Below are positions 63,571 to 64,000 of a stretch of 64,000 nucleotides of DNA, piece after piece. Position numbers and translations under genes: made by a program. Source of the DNA: Rhizophagus clarus (Eukaryota > Glomeromycota > Glomeromycetes > Glomerales > Glomeraceae); assembly GCA_015698045.1 (NCBI GenBank), contig BLAL01000025.1:310001-374000 (forward strand). Reading direction: 5' to 3'. Numbering within the stretch: the stretch's first letter is position 1; each line of letters starts with the position of its first letter. The notes under the pieces were generated by a model. The model saw nothing but the letters and a program-made list of their open reading frames with translations. It was not told the DNA's origin and ran no database searches.

Positions 63571-64000
63571 TTTAAAGAAAAAAAAATGTCAGCTATCCTC
63601 AATTATATAAAAAGTCGCGTATTTACGTGAATGTCGATCTATCTATAATAAGTCATATAATGTGACAAATAGAATGGGGGACATTATAAAAATAAATGTG
63701 GTTGTGCCGATCATAATATATATATGGTACCGGAAGTCTATACTTGGAATTTGTTTGCCAATAGGAATTCGTGATTTTGTAAGAAAAACAAAACAATCAA
63801 ATATGAGCATGATATAAAAGGAAATTTTTTCAAAAAAATAAAATCGGCTTTAGGAATAGAAAAATAATAGATTTAATTCAGGTTTTAGGTTGATTTATAA
63901 AATTGATCAATAAAATTGTATTCATGTGATTTTTTTTATTTCAAAAATAGGATGATTATATAAAAATCATCTAATTTTAAATGCTTATAACCAGTGTTGG
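63571..64000. other. Edge region upstream of POLD4
   Basis: The POLD4 promoter and further AT-rich DNA to the window edge. No reading frame of interest. The last nine bases, CAGTGTTGG, resemble hAT transposon termini but the sequence stops there. Confidence 0.4.

Overview
This window is nuclear DNA from an AT-rich, intron-dense fungus. Most genes are broken by many short introns with GT...AG ends, the protein set is fungal (SLT2-type MAP kinase, RAX2, HRD1/HRD3, threonine synthase, Doa4/USP8-type protease), and intergenic DNA is extremely AT-rich with long A and T tracts. Together with a GDP-fucose-transporter-like gene and an apparent augmin subunit, this points to an early-diverging lineage, most likely Mucoromycota and plausibly an arbuscular mycorrhizal fungus of the Rhizophagus type. 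The species assignment is an inference from style and was not checked against any database. No rRNA, tRNA, CRISPR array or prokaryotic feature was seen.

Layout. 1-10.1 kb: 3' part missing of a TPR mitochondrial protein (MGR3-like, -), Mediator subunit 27 (+), mitochondrial leucyl-tRNA synthetase (+), SLT2-type MAP kinase (-). 10.3-18 kb: a ChlI/MoxR-lid-like protein (+), an AT-rich gap, a small coiled-coil protein (-) divergent from TSR2 (+), and the CCA-adding enzyme (-). 18.3-25.7 kb: RAX2 with a C-terminal SH3 domain (-), proteasome subunit RPN6 (-). 25.9-34.8 kb: PRCC-family protein (+), BUB3 (-), ENP2/NOL10 (-) divergent from PNO1 (+), HP1-like chromo/chromoshadow protein (-). 35.2-45.1 kb: USP8/Doa4 ubiquitin protease (-), nucleotide-sugar transporter (+), threonine synthase (-), an unrecognised protein (+), SLX9 (+). 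45.7-64 kb: HRD3/SEL1L (-), a small inverted-repeat transposon (MITE) just upstream of RNR1 (+), a gap with decayed coding fragments, NDUFS5 (+), HRD1 (-), a coiled-coil HAUS5-like protein (+), POLD4 (-), and an empty edge.

Functional themes. Four small-subunit ribosome assembly factors lie here (TSR2, ENP2, PNO1, SLX9), with ENP2 and PNO1 sharing one short divergent promoter. Both core subunits of the HRD ER-associated degradation ligase (HRD1 and HRD3) lie within about 13 kb of each other, and the window also has a proteasome lid subunit and a ubiquitin protease. RNR1 and the HAUS5-like gene carry MluI-box-like sites near the start codon, as expected for G1/S genes.

Most notable observations: an intact-looking hAT-type MITE (34-bp terminal repeats, 8-bp target duplication) in the RNR1 promoter; a GC-rich, hairpin-rich insert coding for the N-terminal extension of the CCA enzyme; two genes whose start codon is immediately followed by, or split by, an intron; and recurrent perfect poly(T)-poly(A) palindromes in introns and promoters. 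Gene spans are from start codon to stop codon; internal exon limits are given only where reading frame and splice sites agree.
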